DNA of 34,068 nucleotides from Caulobacter sp. 17J65-9 (GCF_010975005.1 NZ_JAAIVC010000022.1:1-34068); one strand, 5' to 3'; shown: positions 7,607-14,790, numbered from the stretch's first letter. Made by a program: numbers and translations. The notes: a model not told the origin generated them from the letters alone.

Positions 7607-8745
7607 CGCAGCAGATCCGCAGGTTGGCTTTTCTTGAGGACGCCGAGCGACAGCAGGCCCGACAGGAGGGCGATCAACAGCAGCAGGATGCTGACCAGGA
7701 TCACCGACCACATCGGATAGGCCAGCGGCAGCCCGCCCATCGCCGCCAGGCGGGTGACGCCGGCGGTCAGCAGCGCGGTGACGCCGAGACCGGCGACCCC
7801 GACCCAGAAGCTGAGCTCGACGACGATGCGGCGCAGCGAGCCCATCGACACGCCCAGCGCCCGCAGCGAGGCGAACTCCTTGATGTTGGCGAAGATGGCC
7901 CCGCGCAGGGTCATCCAGGTGATGCCCACGCCGATGAGGAAGCCCAGCGCCACCGAGAAGCCCAGCATGATGCCGATGAAAGCCTCGCCGGTGAGCAGCT
8001 GCTTCTCGTTGGCGTCGGCCAGCTCGCCGCGGGTCCAGGCCCGGTACTTGCCGCCGCTGGAGGCGTTCAGCGCGTCGCGCACCGCCTCGGCCCGGCTGGG
8101 ATCGGAAATCTTGACCATCAGCGGCCCGACGCGGTCGCCGGTCGAGGCCATGTCGAGCAGGCGCAGGGTGCCGCGCGACACGACCAACTGCGGCTGCATC
8201 ATGTTCGGATAGCCGGTCAGGATCGCCTTGATGCGAATGGTGCGTCCGTTCAGCGAGGCCTTGTCGCCCAGCTTCACGCCCAGGCGCTTCAGGGCCGACT
8301 CGTCGACGGCCACGGCATAGGGCTCGAGCAGGGCCTCGCGCACGCTCTCGGGATAGTCGACCGGCAGGGTCGCGGCGCCGGGCACCGGATCCACCGAGGT
8401 GACCTGGACGAACTCGCGCTTACGCTTCTCGTCGCCCTTCACTTCGTTCTGGAACAGGCCGCCGCCGCCGTCGAGGTCGGCCACCTCGACCACCTCCGGG
8501 TTCATGTAGATCTGCGGCATGAGCCGGCGCGGCAGGCCGTTGCCGCCGTTGATCAGGCTTTCCGACTTGGGGGCCAGCACCATGATGTCGGCGCGCGAGC
8601 GGTCGATCGCGGCGGTGAAGGCGCGGCCGATGCCCGAGAACATGCCCACCTGGGCGAGCACCAGCAGGCCCGAAAAGGCCAGAGCCACGATCGCCGCGGT
8701 GTAGCGGCGCCATTCATAAATCAACGTCGATAGCGCGAGCGACAT
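7603..8745 (-). CDS. ABC transporter permease, FtsX/DevC-like
   Basis: The 380-residue inner-membrane protein has one transmembrane segment near residues 17-38. A large periplasmic domain follows (about 40-245), then three C-terminal transmembrane segments (about 250-275, 305-330, 345-370). This is the MacB/FtsX/DevC topology, in which the periplasmic domain transmits ATPase motion to the adaptor rather than forming a conventional channel. The conserved cytoplasmic coupling region reads NIKEFASLRALG. It is the first gene of the exporter operon; its TGA overlaps the ATPase ATG by four bases. The promoter must lie in the 150-base gap to the divergent S46 peptidase gene. DevBCA-like systems export glycolipids, peptides or other compounds, and the cargo here is not evident. 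Confidence 0.88.
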   Translation of the reverse strand: MSLALSTLIYEWRRYTAAIVALAFSGLLVLAQVGMFSGIGRAFTAAIDRSRADIMVLAPKSESLINGGNGLPRRLMPQIYMNPEVVEVADLDGGGGLFQNEVKGDEKRKREFVQVTSVDPVPGAATLPVDYPESVREALLEPYAVAVDESALKRLGVKLGDKASLNGRTIRIKAILTGYPNMMQPQLVVSRGTLRLLDMASTGDRVGPLMVKISDPSRAEAVRDALNASSGGKYRAWTRGELADANEKQLLTGEAFIGIMLGFSVALGFLIGVGITWMTLRGAIFANIKEFASLRALGVSMGSLRRIVVELSFWVGVAGLGVTALLTAGVTRLAAMGGLPLAYPMWSVILVSILLLLIALLSGLLSLGVLKKSQPADLLR

Positions 8746-8822
8746 CCGCGACCACCCCCCATGGCGCGACTTGTGACCTTAAGTGGGCCCACGGCAAAGT
8801 TAAATCCGGGTAACGAGTTGCG

Positions 8823-8840
8823 CGCCAGTGCCCACTGGCG
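8823..8840. promoter_or_regulatory. 18-base palindrome in a divergent promoter region
   Basis: CGCCAGTG and CACTGGCG form a perfect 8-bp inverted repeat with a two-base spacer. It lies 56 bases upstream of the first S46 peptidase start and about 78 bases upstream of the divergent permease start. The short spacer suits a protein-binding dyad better than an RNA hairpin. It could regulate one or both transcription units. Confidence 0.35.
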
Positions 8841-8895
8841 GACCGGCCCGAAGCCGCGCTAAGCCGTCGCAAACACCCCGTCGGGAGGGACTTTC

Positions 8896-10965
8896 GTGCA
8901 AACCCTGAAATCCTGGCTGGCCGCGGGCGCGGCCTTCGCCCTGTCGGCCGTCGCGTCCGGCGCCTCCGCCGAAGAAGGCATGTGGACCTTCGACGCCGCC
9001 CCGGTCGCCCAGATCAACGCCGAGCTGGGCACGCATGTGGACCAGGCCTGGCTGGACAAGGTGCGCCTCGGGTCCGTGCGGATCGGCGGCTGCTCGGCCT
9101 CGCTGGTCTCCTCCGAGGGCCTGGTGCTGACCAACCAGCACTGCGTGCGCGCCTGCGCCCAGACCTTCTCCACGCCGGAGCGCGACGTGGTGCGCGAAGG
9201 CTTCTTCACCACCGGCCGCGAGGACGAGCGGGTCTGCCCGGGCCAGACCGCCGAAATCCTGCTGGAGATCGTCGACGTCACCCCGCGGGTGACCGGGGCC
9301 GCCGCCGGCAAGACCGGCCAGGCCTTCGTGAAGGCGCGCGACGCCGAGATCGGCCTGATCGAGAAGGAAGGCTGCGGGACCGACGCCAAGCTGCGCTGCC
9401 AGGTGATCTCGCTGCACCGCGGCGGCCAGTACAAGCTCTACAAGTACCGCAAGTACGCCGACGTGCGCCTGGTCTACGCGCCCGAGGCCCAGGCGGTGGT
9501 GTTCGGCGGCGACCCGGACAACTTCAACTTCCCGCGCTACGCGCTGGATGCCGCCTTCCTGCGGGTCTACGAGGACGGCAAGCCGGCCAAGACGGCAAAC
9601 CACCTGAAGTGGAACCCGCGCGCGCCGAAGCCGGGCGAGCCGACCTTCGTGGCCGGAAACCCGGGCTCGACCTCGCGCCTGAAGACGGTCGCCCAGCTGG
9701 ACGCCGAGCGCGACTGGATGCTGCCGGCGACCATCAAGCGCCTGTCCGAGCTGCGCGGCCGGCTGATCCGCTACGCCGAGGAGAGCGACGACCACCGTCG
9801 CCAGACCCGCGACGCCCTGCGCGGCGTGGAGAACAACCTGAAGCGCTCCTACGGCATGCACCAGGCGCTGGCCACGACCAGCTTCATGGACGCCAAGCGG
9901 ACCGAGGAAGCCAAGTTCCGCGCCCAGGTCGCCGCCGATCCGGCGCTCGCCGCCACCGGCGACCCGTGGAGCGAGATCGCCGCCCTGCAGGACGACGTCG
10001 CGATCCTGCTGCCGCGCTACGAGCAGCTGGAGAGCCAGGCCGGCCAGGGCTCGGCCCTGTACGGCTACGCCCGCACCCTGGTGCGCGCCGCCCAGGAAAA
10101 GACCAAGCCGAACGGCGAGCGCATGCTCGACTACACCGAGGCGCGCCTGCCCCTGGCCGAGAAACGCACCCTGGACCCGCGCCGGATCGAGCCGGAGCTG
10201 GAGACGCTGTACCTGGCCTTCTGGCTGAACAAGACCCGCGAAGCGCTGGGGACCGACGCCCCGTCCGTGCAGACCATGCTGGGCAAGGAGTCGCCCGAGG
10301 CCATGGCCGCGCGCATGGTGGCCGACAGCAAGCTGGGCGACCCGGCCGTGCGCGCCGCCCTGTGGGCCGGCGGCCTGGACGCGATCAAGGCGTCCGACGA
10401 CCCGCTGATCCAGTTCGTGCTGAAGACCGACGCCGACGCGCGCGCCGCCCGCTCGGCCTGGGAGGAGCGGGTCGAGGGCCCGACCGACCGCGCCGCCGAG
10501 CGCCTCGCCCTGGCCCGCTTCAAGGTCTACGGCGACAAGGTCTATCCGGACGCCACCGGCTCGCTGCGCCTGTCCTACGGCCGGATCGCCGGCTGGAAGG
10601 ACGGCGACCGCGAGGTCGCGCCGACCACCAACGTGGCGGGCCTCTATGAGCGCGCCACCGGCGCGGCGCCGTTCGAGGTCTCGGCCAAGTTCGCCGAGCG
10701 CAAGGCGCAGCTGGACCCGACCACGATCTTCACCGTGGCCACCACCAACGACATCATCGGCGGCAATTCCGGCTCGCCGCTGATCGACGCCAAGGGCGAG
10801 GTGATCGGGGCGGTGTTCGACGGCAACCTGCCCTCGCTGGGCGGCGCCTACGGCTATGACGGCACGACCAACCGCACGGTCGCGGTCTCGGCCGCCATGG
10901 TCCAGCAGGCCCTGCTGAAGCTCTACGACCAGCCGCATCTGGTGAAGGAGCTGAACGCCAAGTGA
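8896..10965 (+). CDS. S46 family dipeptidyl-peptidase (DPP7/DPP11/DAP BII-like), first tandem copy
   Basis: The 689-residue secreted serine exopeptidase removes dipeptides from peptide N-termini. The signal peptide is residues 1-25, with a likely cut after SGASA. The chymotrypsin-like catalytic triad is His82 in TNQHC, Asp218 in ALDAAFLR, and Ser625 in GGNSGSP. Residue +18 from the serine is Gly643, the position that is Arg in Asp/Glu-specific DPP11 and Gly in DPP7 and DAP BII. A preference for hydrophobic P1 residues is therefore inferred. The GGDPDNFNFPR block and alpha-helical cap are typical. The start is GTG at 8896, set by GGGAGGGA (8883-8890). A terminator separates it from the second copy, so each probably has its own promoter. 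Confidence 0.93.
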   Translation: MQTLKSWLAAGAAFALSAVASGASAEEGMWTFDAAPVAQINAELGTHVDQAWLDKVRLGSVRIGGCSASLVSSEGLVLTNQHCVRACAQTFSTPERDVVREGFFTTGREDERVCPGQTAEILLEIVDVTPRVTGAAAGKTGQAFVKARDAEIGLIEKEGCGTDAKLRCQVISLHRGGQYKLYKYRKYADVRLVYAPEAQAVVFGGDPDNFNFPRYALDAAFLRVYEDGKPAKTANHLKWNPRAPKPGEPTFVAGNPGSTSRLKTVAQLDAERDWMLPATIKRLSELRGRLIRYAEESDDHRRQTRDALRGVENNLKRSYGMHQALATTSFMDAKRTEEAKFRAQVAADPALAATGDPWSEIAALQDDVAILLPRYEQLESQAGQGSALYGYARTLVRAAQEKTKPNGERMLDYTEARLPLAEKRTLDPRRIEPELETLYLAFWLNKTREALGTDAPSVQTMLGKESPEAMAARMVADSKLGDPAVRAALWAGGLDAIKASDDPLIQFVLKTDADARAARSAWEERVEGPTDRAAERLALARFKVYGDKVYPDATGSLRLSYGRIAGWKDGDREVAPTTNVAGLYERATGAAPFEVSAKFAERKAQLDPTTIFTVATTNDIIGGNSGSPLIDAKGEVIGAVFDGNLPSLGGAYGYDGTTNRTVAVSAAMVQQALLKLYDQPHLVKELNAK

Positions 10966-10970
10966 GGCGC

Positions 10971-10987
10971 GCCCGCGGACCGCGGGC
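10971..10987 (+). other. GC hairpin just after the first S46 gene
   Basis: GCCCGCG and CGCGGGC pair over a three-base loop, starting six bases after the peptidase stop. It has no T-tract of its own. With the stronger hairpin at 11010 it probably protects the mRNA 3' end. Confidence 0.35.
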
Positions 10988-11009
10988 CTCCCAACATTAC
11001 GTAACGGTA

Positions 11010-11040
11010 ACGCGGGCGCTCTTCGGGCGCCCGCGTTTTT
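11010..11040 (+). terminator. Rho-independent terminator between the tandem peptidases
   Basis: A perfect 10-bp GC-rich stem (11010-11019 with 11027-11036) with a seven-base loop is followed by an unbroken T run to 11040. It should end transcription of the first peptidase gene. Confidence 0.85.
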
Positions 11041-11092
11041 GTCTTAGGACGCAGGACAAAGCCCGGCCGCAGGCCGCCCAGGGGGAAGATCC

Positions 11093-13141
11093 ATGCGTCT
11101 GACCAAGCAACTTCTCGCGACCGTCGCCGCCGCCGCTGTGGCGGGCGTCGCCAGCGCCGCCCACGCCGATGAAGGCATGTGGACGCTCGACAACTTCCCC
11201 TCGGCCAAGGTGAAGCAGACCTACGGCGTCAACGTCGACCAGGCCTGGCTGGACCGGGTGCGCGGCGCGGCCGCCCGCATCCCGGGCTGCTCGGCCTCGG
11301 TAGTGTCCTCCGACGGCCTGATGCTGACCAACTATCACTGCGTCACCCACTGCGCGCAGGACCTGTCCACCGCCCAGCAGGACTATCTGAAGGCCGGCTT
11401 CCTGACCGCCACCCGCGAGGAGGAGAAGCGCTGCGCCGGCATGACCGCCGAGATCCTCGAAGGCATCACCGACGTGACCGCCAAGGTGAAGGCGGCCGGC
11501 GAGGGCAAGAGCGGCTCCGACTTGGTGCAGGCGATCTCGACCGCCACCTCGGCGATCGAGAAGGAGAACTGCGACGGCCAGGCCGGCGTGCGCTGCCAGG
11601 TGATCAGCTTCTACGGCGGCGGCCAGTACAAGCTCTACAAGTACCGCCGCTACGAGGACGTGCGCCTGGTGTTCGCGCCGGAATTCAAGACCGGCTTCTT
11701 CGGCGGCGATCCGGACAACTTCAACTTCCCGCGCTTCAACCTCGATATCGGCTTCCTGCGCGTCTACGCCGACGGCAAACCAATCTCGACGCCCAATCAC
11801 CTGAAGTGGAACCCGGCCGCGCCGAAGGCCGGCGAGCCGATCTTCGTGGCCGGCAATCCGGGCTCGACCCAGCGCCTGCTGACCGTCGGCCAGCTGGAGA
11901 CCCTGCGCGACTTCACCCTGCCATTCTCGCTGGTGAACACCGCCGAGAAGCGCGGCCGCCTGATCGGCTTCTCGCAGCAGTCGGCCGAGAACGCCCGCGT
12001 CGCCCAGGACCCGATCACCTTCCTGGAAAACAGCCACAAGGTGAGCTGGGGCAAGCTGAAGGCGTTGTCCGACAAGGCCTTCTTCGGCACCAAGCAGCGC
12101 GAGGAGCAAGACCTGCGCTCGAAGACCGCCGACCAGAAGCCGTGGACGGACATCGAGGCGGCGCAGGCCGCCTACCGCGACCTCTACCTGCCCTACTACT
12201 TCCTCGAGTCGAACGCCGGCGACGCCTCCAAGCTGTACGGCTACGCCCAGACCATCGTCCGCGGTGCGACTGAGCGGACCAAGCCGGCGGCCGAGCGGCT
12301 GGGCGGCTACGACGACGCGGCCCTGGCCCGCATGGGCCGCAACCTGTCGGCCGAGACGCCGGTGCAGGCCGGGCTGGAGGAGCTTTACCTGTCGTTCTGG
12401 CTGTCGAAGGCGCGCGAGCACCTGACCGCCGACGACGCCGTCACCAAGCTGCTGCTGGGCCGCGAGAGCCCGGAAGCCAAGGCCGCGCGTCTGGTGGCCG
12501 GCAGCAAGCTGGCCGACCCGGCCGTGCGCAAGGCGCTGTGGGAAGGCGGGATCGACGCCGTGCGCGCGTCGGACGACCCGCTGATCCAGTACGTGCTGAG
12601 CCTCGACCCGGCCGCCCGCGAGGCGCGCGCCGCCTGGGAGAGCCGCGTGACCGGCCCGACCGCCAAGGCCGCCGCCGACGTCGCCAAGGCCCGCTTCGCC
12701 GCCTACGGCGACGCCATCTACCCGGACGCCACCTTCTCGCTGCGCCTGACCTACGGCTCGGTGAAGGGCTGGACCGAGCGCGGCCAGCCGATCGCGCCGT
12801 TCACCGAGATCGGCGGCCTCTACGCCCGCAACACCGGCCAGGCCCCGTACGACCTGCCGCCCAGCTGGCTGGCGGCGGAAGCGAAGATCGACAAGAAGGT
12901 CGTGTTCAACTTCTCAGGCACCGGCGACATCATCGGCGGCGCCTCCGGCTCGCCGACGCTCAACGCCAAGGGCGAGGTGATCGGGGCCGTGTTCGACGGC
13001 AACATCCACTCGCTGGGCGGCGCCTACGGCTACGACCCGGTGCTGAACCGCTCGGTGCACGTGGCCGCCTCGGGCGTCCAGGAAGCCCTGCTCAAGGTCT
13101 ACGGCCGCGACGCGCTGGTGAAAGAGCTGAACGCGAAGTGA
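11093..13141 (+). CDS. S46 family dipeptidyl-peptidase, second tandem copy with altered nucleophile loop
   Basis: This 682-residue paralogue follows the first copy and is collinear with it, down to the same final LVKELNAK. The signal peptide is residues 1-25 (cut after AAHA). His82 (TNYHC) and Asp218 (NLDIGFLR) keep the same numbering and the nucleophile is Ser618. The loop before the serine reads GGASGSP, whereas the first copy has GGNSGSP, so the residue next to the nucleophile is Ala617 instead of Asn. The +18 position is again Gly. The triad is intact, so activity is likely, but oxyanion-hole or substrate-backbone contacts may differ. The ATG at 11093 is preceded by GGGGGAAG at 11081-11088. 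The gene duplication is clear; the division of labour is not. Confidence 0.92.
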   Translation: MRLTKQLLATVAAAAVAGVASAAHADEGMWTLDNFPSAKVKQTYGVNVDQAWLDRVRGAAARIPGCSASVVSSDGLMLTNYHCVTHCAQDLSTAQQDYLKAGFLTATREEEKRCAGMTAEILEGITDVTAKVKAAGEGKSGSDLVQAISTATSAIEKENCDGQAGVRCQVISFYGGGQYKLYKYRRYEDVRLVFAPEFKTGFFGGDPDNFNFPRFNLDIGFLRVYADGKPISTPNHLKWNPAAPKAGEPIFVAGNPGSTQRLLTVGQLETLRDFTLPFSLVNTAEKRGRLIGFSQQSAENARVAQDPITFLENSHKVSWGKLKALSDKAFFGTKQREEQDLRSKTADQKPWTDIEAAQAAYRDLYLPYYFLESNAGDASKLYGYAQTIVRGATERTKPAAERLGGYDDAALARMGRNLSAETPVQAGLEELYLSFWLSKAREHLTADDAVTKLLLGRESPEAKAARLVAGSKLADPAVRKALWEGGIDAVRASDDPLIQYVLSLDPAAREARAAWESRVTGPTAKAAADVAKARFAAYGDAIYPDATFSLRLTYGSVKGWTERGQPIAPFTEIGGLYARNTGQAPYDLPPSWLAAEAKIDKKVVFNFSGTGDIIGGASGSPTLNAKGEVIGAVFDGNIHSLGGAYGYDPVLNRSVHVAASGVQEALLKVYGRDALVKELNAK

Positions 13142-13148
13142 GCTGAAT

Positions 13149-13213
13149 CTCCTCCCCCGTGAAGCGCAGCGGAACGGGGGAGGGGGACCGCCGAAGGCGG
13201 TGGAGGGGGGGGA
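13149..13213. repeat. Palindromic intergenic repeat, copy A
   Basis: The element has two hairpins: a perfect 10-bp stem (13151-13160 with 13174-13183) and a 6-bp stem ACCGCC/GGCGGT (13187-13201), ending in a G-rich run. It begins eight bases after the S46 stop. It is the same unit as copy B in the opposite orientation. Confidence 0.75.
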
Positions 13214-13256
13214 GCCTCAGGCGCGCCCCTTTTTCTTTGTCCCTTCACAGCCGTTC

Positions 13257-13313
13257 GCCCCCTCCACCACGCTTCGCGTGGTCCCCCTCCCCCGCTGCGC
13301 AGGGGAGGAGAAA
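13257..13313. repeat. Palindromic intergenic repeat, copy B (inverted)
   Basis: The reverse complement of this stretch matches copy A in plan: a CCTCCCC/GGGGAGG stem (13287-13293 with 13302-13308) and a second stem ACCACG/CGTGGT (13266-13271 with 13277-13282). The second stem differs from copy A in sequence but keeps pairing. It ends four bases before the crotonase gene stop. Lying between convergent genes, the pair can fold from either strand and may block read-through both ways. Confidence 0.75.
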
Positions 13314-13316
13314 GAG

Positions 13317-14114
13317 CTACGCCCCCCGGAAGTCCGGCTTGCGGCGCTCGACGTGGGCGCTGACGCCTTCGTGGTGGTCGGCGGTCAGGTGGGCCAGGGC
13401 CTGGGCCGCGGCGGTGGTCTCCAGCAGGGCCTCGAACGAGCCCTCGCGGCCCTGACGCAGCAGGGCCTTGGTCAGGCGCAGCGCGTGCGGGGCCTGGGCG
13501 GCGATCTTCTCGGCCATGGCAAAAGCCTCCTCCATCAGCCGCTCGTGCGGGACCACCCGGTTGACCAGGCCCCAGCGCTCGGCGGTGTCGGCGTCGATCA
13601 GGTCGCCGGTGAACAGCAGCTCAGCCGCGCGCGGATAGCCGACCAGCCGCGGCAGCATCCAGGCGTCGCCGTCGCCGGGCAGGATGCCGAGCTTCAGGAA
13701 CGGCACGCCGAAGCGCGCCTGGTCGGAGGCGATGCGGATGTCGGCCAGACCCGCAAGGCCGCAGCCCAGGCCCACGGCCGGCCCGTTGACGGCGGCGATC
13801 AGCGGCACGTCCAGGGCGTACACCGAGCGCACGATGCGGTGGACGATGCGGCGATAGCGGTCGCGGAGCGCCAGGCCGTCGCCCTCGAACAGGTCGGTCC
13901 TGGCCTGCATGGCCTTCACGTCGCCGCCGGCCGAGAAGGCCCGGCCCGCGCCGGTGATCACCGCGCAGCGCACCTCGCGGTCGGCGTTCAACTGTTCGCA
14001 GGCGGCGGCGAAGGCCTCGCCGTCGTCCAGCTCGGGAATGGCGTTGAGCTTGTCGGGGCGGTTCAGGGTCAGGAGGGCGATCGGCCCCCGGCGTTCGATC
14101 TGGATCAGGCCCAT
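13317..14114 (-). CDS. Crotonase-fold protein (enoyl-CoA hydratase/isomerase superfamily), probably not a hydratase
   Basis: The 265-residue protein has the crotonase fold: NRPDKLNA at the N-terminus, the oxyanion-hole segments SAGGDVK (61-67) and NGPAVGLGCGLA, and a C-terminal helical region. The two glutamates that activate water in true enoyl-CoA hydratases (rat Glu144 and Glu164) align here with Gly119 and Phe139, so hydration is unlikely. The block KLGILPGDGDAWMLPR resembles PaaG-type isomerases, whose catalytic Asp lies in this loop; Asp148 or Asp150 could serve. An acyl-CoA isomerase or related CoA enzyme is the best inference. I prefer the ATG at 14114, preceded by GGAG, but an ATG at 14129 is also possible. 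Confidence 0.82.
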   Translation of the reverse strand: MGLIQIERRGPIALLTLNRPDKLNAIPELDDGEAFAAACEQLNADREVRCAVITGAGRAFSAGGDVKAMQARTDLFEGDGLALRDRYRRIVHRIVRSVYALDVPLIAAVNGPAVGLGCGLAGLADIRIASDQARFGVPFLKLGILPGDGDAWMLPRLVGYPRAAELLFTGDLIDADTAERWGLVNRVVPHERLMEEAFAMAEKIAAQAPHALRLTKALLRQGREGSFEALLETTAAAQALAHLTADHHEGVSAHVERRKPDFRGA

Positions 14115-14132
14115 GCCCTCGCTCCGCATACG

Positions 14133-14157
14133 AAAACCCCGGCCTTAGAGGCCGGGG
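14133..14157 (-). terminator. Minus-strand terminator after the 46-residue gene
   Basis: A 9-bp stem (14137-14145 with 14149-14157) and three-base loop are followed, on the minus strand, by four T (14136-14133). It ends a transcript entering from higher coordinates, not the crotonase gene, which starts beyond it. Confidence 0.65.
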
Positions 14158-14189
14158 CTGAACGCTGCAAGAACATAGACCAATACGGT

Positions 14190-14330
14190 CTAGCGCGGTT
14201 TGCGCGGGAGCGGACTGAAGTCTAGCGGCTTACCAAAAAGCCTGTCCTTGCCCTTGGAGCCGACCAGCAGCCCTCCCAGCAAGGCGAACGAGAACATCGC
14301 GTGCTGCATGTTCTTGTCTTTGTCTTTCAT
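14190..14330 (-). CDS. 46-residue small protein with one hydrophobic segment
   Basis: A minus-strand frame runs from ATG at 14330 to TAG at 14190-14192. The product begins with the charged MKDKDKN, has a short hydrophobic stretch MFSFALLGGLLVG (residues 12-24), and ends with a basic, proline-rich tail (LFGKPLDFSPLPRKPR). A good ribosome binding site, GGAGA (14336-14340), lies five bases before the ATG, and a T-tailed hairpin (14133-14157) follows about 30 bases after the stop. Third codon positions are mostly G or C, as in the neighbours. These three signals together make a real small gene likely. I do not recognise a family. The hydrophobic stretch is short for a full membrane span, so a peripheral or amphipathic membrane association is as likely. 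Confidence 0.65.
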   Translation of the reverse strand: MKDKDKNMQHAMFSFALLGGLLVGSKGKDRLFGKPLDFSPLPRKPR

Positions 14331-14335
14331 CGGCG

Positions 14336-14340
14336 TCTCC
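14336..14340 (-). promoter_or_regulatory. Ribosome binding site of the 46-residue gene
   Basis: GGAGA on the minus strand, five bases upstream of the ATG at 14330. It lies immediately after the stop codon of the small upstream frame at 14340-14525, as in translationally coupled genes. Confidence 0.55.
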
Positions 14341-14525
14341 TAAGCCAGCCGGTAAAGCCAGTAAGAGACACGTCGCGGCTCCCAGGGACTTTCACCCTCC
14401 CAGTCGTCTGGCGCGTCGACACTCACTCTGGCGCCGCGCGCGAAATTGACAAGAATTAATCCGGGTTCGGAGCAAAAAACATCGATTTCTGCACGGCGAA
14501 TTTCCAAATTTCGATTGCAGAACAA
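14340..14525 (-). CDS. Possible 61-residue protein upstream of the 46-residue gene (doubtful)
   Basis: The frame starts at TTG (14525) and stops at TAG (14340-14342), the stop being nine bases before the next ATG, as in coupled genes. The predicted peptide has an even composition and ends in YWLYRLA. Against it: no clear ribosome binding site, a TTG start, and in the first half many A/T third codon positions, unlike real genes here. The frame also crosses an AT-rich stretch with an inverted repeat (14487-14522) that may be a leader or promoter. It could equally be a non-coding 5' region of the 46-residue gene. Confidence 0.22.
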   Translation of the reverse strand: MFCNRNLEIRRAEIDVFCSEPGLILVNFARGARVSVDAPDDWEGESPWEPRRVSYWLYRLA

Positions 14526-14550
14526 TCAGGTATGAAAATCCCAACGCGCA
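14445..14550. other. AT-rich patch with inverted repeat, possible promoter or leader region
   Basis: This stretch is visibly AT-rich against the surrounding DNA. It holds a 7-bp inverted repeat, TTCTGCA (14487-14493) and TGCAGAA (14516-14522), enclosing a smaller AATTT/AAATT dyad. It lies upstream of the 46-residue gene and downstream of the terminator at 14625-14656, so the promoter for the small gene is expected here or just above. I cannot place a convincing -35/-10 pair. Confidence 0.35.
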
Positions 14551-14624
14551 CACGGACGCGCACTTCAGCGCGAAAGCGCGAATTCAGGTCACCGCAGGTC
14601 CAGGCGCCGCGCCGCGCGGCGCGC

Positions 14625-14656
14625 AAAAAAAAATAGCCCCGGCGGAAGCCGGGGCT
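14625..14656 (-). terminator. Strong minus-strand rho-independent terminator without an assigned gene
   Basis: A perfect 9-bp stem AGCCCCGGC/GCCGGGGCT with a four-base loop (14635-14656) is followed on the minus strand by one A and nine T (14633-14625). It can only serve a minus-strand transcript starting within the 170 bases up to the divergent DUF1289 gene. Confidence 0.8.
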
Positions 14657-14790
14657 TTGGAGGAACCAGCAAGAACACGTACGCCGGGATGCTCGATACA
14701 ACCACCGACGCCGTTGAGAACAACCTCGCTCGCCGCCTTCGCCACTACAAGTTAAATCCCTGAAAGGCTTGCCGTCCCGGCACACAAAAA
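14657..14790 (-). ncRNA. Candidate small RNA ending at the 14625 terminator
   Basis: The terminator at 14625-14656 needs a transcript, but the minus strand between it and the DUF1289 start has no convincing gene: the two open frames read straight through the terminator stem. A short non-coding RNA of about 100-160 bases is the simplest explanation. Just before the terminator stem the RNA would read GGUUCCUCC, an unpaired CCUCC anti-Shine-Dalgarno element like those used by many alphaproteobacterial sRNAs to bind mRNA leaders. The 5' end is not defined; the upper limit given is a guess. A very short leader peptide cannot be excluded. Confidence 0.35.

Noticed and set aside
7607-7711. N-terminal extension of the ABC ATPase
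   Set aside because: It lies inside the permease gene, is unlike any ATPase N-terminus, and the ATGA overlap at 7603-7606 gives a natural start.
8800-10938. 712-residue minus-strand frame opposite the first S46 gene
   Set aside because: Shadow of a clear peptidase gene; no domain, no start signals, low-complexity composition.
14690-14764. 24-residue plus-strand frame in the non-coding stretch
   Set aside because: GGAGG lies too far upstream (about 26 bases), the peptide has no notable feature, and the opposite strand has the terminator.
14456-14785. 109-residue minus-strand frame starting at GTG
   Set aside because: It reads through the strong terminator at 14625-14656, is Arg/Cys rich and lacks a ribosome binding site.
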